Source of the DNA: Benincasa hispida
Taxonomy: Eukaryota; Streptophyta; Magnoliopsida; Cucurbitales; Cucurbitaceae
Direction of reading: 5' to 3'
Assembly (NCBI RefSeq): GCF_009727055.1
Contig: NC_052351.1
Location: 58,128,185 to 58,192,184 of the forward strand
DNA: 64,000 nucleotides
Below the pieces are notes generated by a model. That model saw only the letters and a program-made list of their open reading frames with translations, had not been told where the DNA came from and did no database searches. Below, piece after piece: positions 60,405 to 64,000 of the stretch (positions are counted from its first letter, which is position 1; each line of letters starts with the position of its first letter). A program made the position numbers and the translations under genes.

Positions 60405-61253
60405 ATGCGAATATTATCCTCCTGGGAGTTGGCTAGCCAAACATCGTTGTCAATGTCGTATCAGCCTGCCCAAACAGATATTTCTTTAGAGGATATAGTT
60501 AGGGAACTTTCTAATCGCTTTGGTGAGATTGTGCAGGAATGTCCCTACTATTATAAGGAACCCATCAGTTTCCAGCAGGATGACCTCTATTTCGAACGTG
60601 AGGTTAGAGCTGAGCTTCAAGGTTTGAGCGACCAAATCAATCAAATCGCTGAATCAGTTAGGAGATTGGAGGAGTCTTGGGAATCATCTTTTGAAGATGC
60701 CGCGTTGCGCAGCGAAGTTACGAGCATCAATAATTCCGTAGAGCAGCTGGTTCCTAATAGTTTTTATCAGGGTAAGGTGTTGGATGATTTAAAGTGTGAA
60801 CGTACTAACTATTTTTCTGAGTGTACTAGAAATCATTTAGAGCCATCCCGTGTCTATGGCACTGAGGCCGACCTTGTGATGGAATATCCGTGGACCGATT
60901 CTGACGATGATATTTATCTTCTGTCATGCCAAGAACAAGTTTGTGAGGTGAAGTATGAGTACAGGCTTAATTTGGAAGAATCTCAAGTAAAAGAGTCAGA
61001 GGCTCCAAAGCCTCGTCCTGTTCTTTGTCCTGGTATTTCTCTCATTTTTGAATTTTGCTCGCCTTCACCTCATGAGTCAGTTGAGTCAGAGTCTTTGTTT
61101 CCAGTTGAGTCAATCTCAGCGTCTTTTAATTTATTTCCTTTTACGAAAATTAAAAATACAAAATTCGACCTGTCTGGTTCTTTTCAAAATATGGGAACCC
61201 TTATGGCTTTACCGAGCCATATCGACTCATCCAAAAAGAGATCAGAGAAATAG
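60405..61253 (+). CDS. 282-residue ORF of the gypsy-type element, function unknown
   Basis: The longest uninterrupted frame in the window, starting 258 bases after a tRNA-Asp type primer site, where gag is expected. I see no zinc knuckle, protease or RT. Residues about 20-45 (YQPAQTDISLEDIVRELSNR) look like a short conserved block. Residues about 65-118 (LQGLSDQINQIAESVRRLEE and onward) have heptad spacing suited to a coiled coil. The C-terminal half is acidic and Ser/Pro-rich. Just upstream another frame reads KCEYYPPGSWLA, so the true N-terminus may extend across a frameshift. It is probably the accessory or gag-like protein of a non-autonomous gypsy relative; the ATG chosen here is arbitrary. 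Confidence 0.5.
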   Translation: MRILSSWELASQTSLSMSYQPAQTDISLEDIVRELSNRFGEIVQECPYYYKEPISFQQDDLYFEREVRAELQGLSDQINQIAESVRRLEESWESSFEDAALRSEVTSINNSVEQLVPNSFYQGKVLDDLKCERTNYFSECTRNHLEPSRVYGTEADLVMEYPWTDSDDDIYLLSCQEQVCEVKYEYRLNLEESQVKESEAPKPRPVLCPGISLIFEFCSPSPHESVESESLFPVESISASFNLFPFTKIKNTKFDLSGSFQNMGTLMALPSHIDSSKKRSEK

Positions 61254-61565
61254 GAGAGTTTATTTGTGCCTTGATAGGGGACAGGTCACAACAATCGACG
61301 TTTAAAATTTGCCCTTCATGAAGAGAGCTAAGTAAAAAAAGTTTACTGCTTTCTTTATTTGTTTCTAGATTATGTTTCTTTTTGTTTTTGTTTTGTAGAG
61401 ACGACCTAGATGAGAGGAGCATCTTTTTGAGAGGCGAGCCTGACCACCACCATAATTTGCGTGATTATGTTATCAGGGGAGGTTTTCTGTTCCCTTATTT
61501 TTATTCTTTTTTTTAGCTTTACTTGAGATATATTGGAAACAATGTATCATTTTAAGTTGGGATAG
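61254..61565 (+). other. Noncoding tail after the gypsy ORF
   Basis: T-rich, ending with AAGTTGGGATAGGGTA (61553-61568), which resembles a polypurine-like block. No protease or RT follows, so the element is truncated or non-autonomous. Confidence 0.45.
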
Positions 61566-61569
61566 GGTA

Positions 61570-62995
61570 CTTGTTGGGTAGTGATGCGTTTATTTATCAT
61601 GCGATAAAAGGATGTGTGGATGCGATGATCATGCAACTTTTCCTATCAAAGCCCGAGTATATGCCTTCTTAGGGTCCTAGTAAGTCCAGGGTCGAACGCA
61701 GGGATTACTAAATAGATATGCGACGGACTCTCTGATCCTATTGTGATGGTGGTTAAGAAGTAGATGGTGATTTAACTTAGATTTTCTAATGCGATAGAAT
61801 TAAATGCACAGCGATGAAAGAGTGGTGTTGTAACAAATATGCGATAAATGGGTTAAGAAGGGGTTTTGCTAGCATTTCTTAAGATATTGTACACGTCATG
61901 TGATCATTCTATACACAAATATTAAGCACTACATTTCTCAATGCGTAAGGCCACATTTCCTATTTCTAGGATACATGCGATGTGTATGGAATGTAGTAGA
62001 TAGAACTTATTTCTAAGTCTCTACTCTTGCTTATGCGATCTAATCCGACTCTCTCAAGCCTAGATTCTGTCTTTATACTACTTTCTCAAGTACTCCAAAT
62101 GATGAATGAAGCATACATATGACAAGATGATCGCATAAAATGCATAGCTTAAGTCATGCTAGTTAAGTACTTTTCAACCCATTCACAAATTTAGTTACTC
62201 ATCATGGTGTGAAGAGACTGAACATAAATTGAAATGAAGTTTCCATTTTTTCAAATAAAGTGTTTGAGTACAAAACAATAAATGGTGTAAGAAGTATCAA
62301 GCCAGGTAAGCAATGTCTTGCTACCTCTGCCTTTTTATACTACTCTTATCACTTCAATTCTTTCCCAAGTTGTTAACTCTTGCTCTCGCAAGGGTTTGGT
62401 GTCTCTCATTCGTGCTGTTTACGACAGTCTCTAGACCTCTCCGAAAATTAATTTCTCCTCAAGAATTCCCTTCCCTTGGTTTCGCCTCGCCTCTTCGCGC
62501 CTCTTTCTAGTTTGGTAACATTGGGTATTTATAGTCTTCTAGGCAAAGAAGTTCTTCTCACTAATGATTGCATGGATGGGCAACATTAATTTTCATACCT
62601 TGTTGCATCGTCTGATAGTCATCGAAAGTTTAATGTATTTGCAACGGTATGGTCTTTAACGGCCGTCAACTGCATTTCTGATTTGACCATTATTAGCTTT
62701 ACGTCCCATCATGTTTCATTATATTGTTCTATCGCCTTTTTTGTAAGGTCTTTATGCGATCATCTTTTGAGGTACCCTTGGATCACAAACTCAAAACGTG
62801 CCTGCTACACAAAATAATGCAATTTAACAGTTTTTATGTGATGAGCGTTAGCGATCGCAATTTTCTTTTAGTTTGGCGCATTCAATCGCAATATTGCCTA
62901 TTTCAACATTGCTTCTTCTGTTATTTTAATAATTTGAGCTATAATAACTTGTATTTATACCAGTTACAACACCCCCAAATTTAAAATAATGCTTT
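61570..62995 (-). mobile_element. Family X repeat, copy 4 (diverged)
   Basis: Same orientation as copy 1. Shared blocks are GGGTCGAACGCAGGGA (61690; copy 1: GAGGTCGAACTCAGGGA), GACTCTCTCAAGCCTAGATT (62049; 32652), CTCAAGTACTCCAAATGATG (62085), and AGCAATGTCTTGCTACC (62309; 33166). It diverges after about 62520 and is GCGAT-rich. Boundaries approximate. Confidence 0.65.
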
Positions 62996-64000
62996 CCCTC
63001 AAGCATAAACTAAGATTTCTCAAAATTTCAATCACCTTCATCATGCTTAAGCTTCTCATGATGCCTTATTCAAATCGTTGAACCATTGTCATTATTAATT
63101 TCTATCCCAATCTCTTCCTAAAATATTTCTAATCTTTAAGGACCGCGAGCTTAATCTTAAAAAAAAAATCTTTACACATTTCCTAGGACATCGCATGATT
63201 TATTTCAAATTTCATCAAACCGGGATGTTCAAGTAGTTTCGGCCTTCATATGATTCAGATATTCGTTTTGTGATCTTGCACTGATCCGAGCGCCCAACCT
63301 TCATTTTGGCTTACCCCCACGAGTGTCATGCGGACATCCAACTATGAGTGAGGTGCTCTTTTCAATCAAAACTCATGTCCATCTTTTTATTTGGCAGCGG
63401 AGTTACGATCACTTAGTTTCTGCGTTGATCACGATTCCCATCTTCGTTTTGGCTTGTCCCCACGGGTGTCATGTAGACATCCAACTACAAGCAGGATCCA
63501 ATCTCAACATTATATAGTATATTATTTTATTTTTTATTTTTTAAATTGAAATGAAGATCTGAAAATAACGAGGTTGAAAATAACACCTCCCTGAATTTAA
63601 CACGCAGCAATATCCTCATTGCTGAAAATGAAATAATCCATGCGATGGACTCAGAAAATTTTGTAAAAGTAGTTGTGAAGTAAAGCTGGCAGACCACTAA
63701 ATTTTAGAAATGTTTTATGAATCGATTATCCTGGAATTAATCTGACGCTAGTTCATGTGATAAGAAAAGATGCATATATTTCATCCTTGAAGTCATAATG
63801 GCAAAGGATGAATGCGGCGACCAAATTAAGTAATAAAAAATTCAGAATTGATTCAAATGAGAGAGAATGCGATAGTAGAATTCAACAATATTAAATTGAA
63901 AGTGAGAAGTACAAAAAATTGAAATAAGATGAGGCAAGGAAGAACATAACCCCCAAATTTAATTTTTCGCTCGCATCATTTTGATCGCATCCTTTCCTGT
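62996..64000. other. Noncoding retroelement debris at the right edge
   Basis: AT-rich with no coding signal. A ~45-bp block (TTTGGCTTACCCCCACGAGT, then GTCATGCGGACATCCAACTA) at 63304 is repeated in diverged form at 63451. ACCCCCAAATTTAA appears at 62972 and 63951. Probably part of a gypsy-type element running out of the window. Confidence 0.45.

Overview
This window is nuclear DNA of a flowering plant. It is AT-rich, has one spliced gene with GT-AG introns, and is otherwise filled with long nested LTR retrotransposons of plant type. It also carries a chloroplast ycf2 fragment inserted in nuclear DNA. The repeat style suggests a eudicot, perhaps a cucurbit, but that is only an impression. Three exact 38-bp sequencing-library adapters and a 617-base run of N show that part of the sequence is an imperfect draft assembly.

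Layout. (1) 1-9195: the 3' eleven exons of a plus-strand gene for an EXS-domain membrane protein (plant homologue of yeast Erd1). Intron 5 holds a 5'-truncated LINE (1784-4841). Intron 6 holds a 404-bp hAT-type MITE with clean 8-bp target duplications. (2) 9196-12786 and 23389-23793: an old plus-strand Ty1-copia element, split by a second copia element (12787-23388, 5-bp duplication AATAT). The inner element has a rearranged 5' end: half an LTR, a ycf2 fragment, then an inverted LTR half. A GC-rich MITE interrupts its gag. (3) 23794-27280: noncoding retroelement debris and a 2.26-kb LTR with an internal 233-bp tandem duplication. (4) 27281-34908: a minus-strand copia element lacking its RT/RNase H end; a 1.87-kb unclassified repeat (family X) sits in its primer binding site. 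(5) 34909-55386: a minus-strand copia complex. Its 3' LTR is stretched to 7.65 kb by a solo LTR, a 4.2-kb foldback made of inverted family X copies, and another solo LTR inside the foldback. Two internal regions are fused through a partial LTR; the second contains the N gap. (6) 55387-58998: a third minus-strand copia remnant (gag, leader, PBS). (7) 58999-64000: the 5' end of a gypsy-type element (LTR, tRNA-Asp-type primer site, 282-codon ORF), then another family X copy and noncoding debris.

Only the EXS gene looks like a functional host gene. All the transposon reading frames carry stops or frameshifts. The retroelements layer in a readable order: old copia elements were hit by younger copia elements, which were hit by solo LTRs and the foldback. 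I found no defence system, biosynthetic cluster, RNA gene or CRISPR array. The unusual items are structural: the foldback, the ycf2/inverted LTR junction, the GATCGTTTAG-rich minisatellites shared by leaders and LTRs, a 28-bp exact copy of exon sequence inside an intron, and the assembly artefacts.
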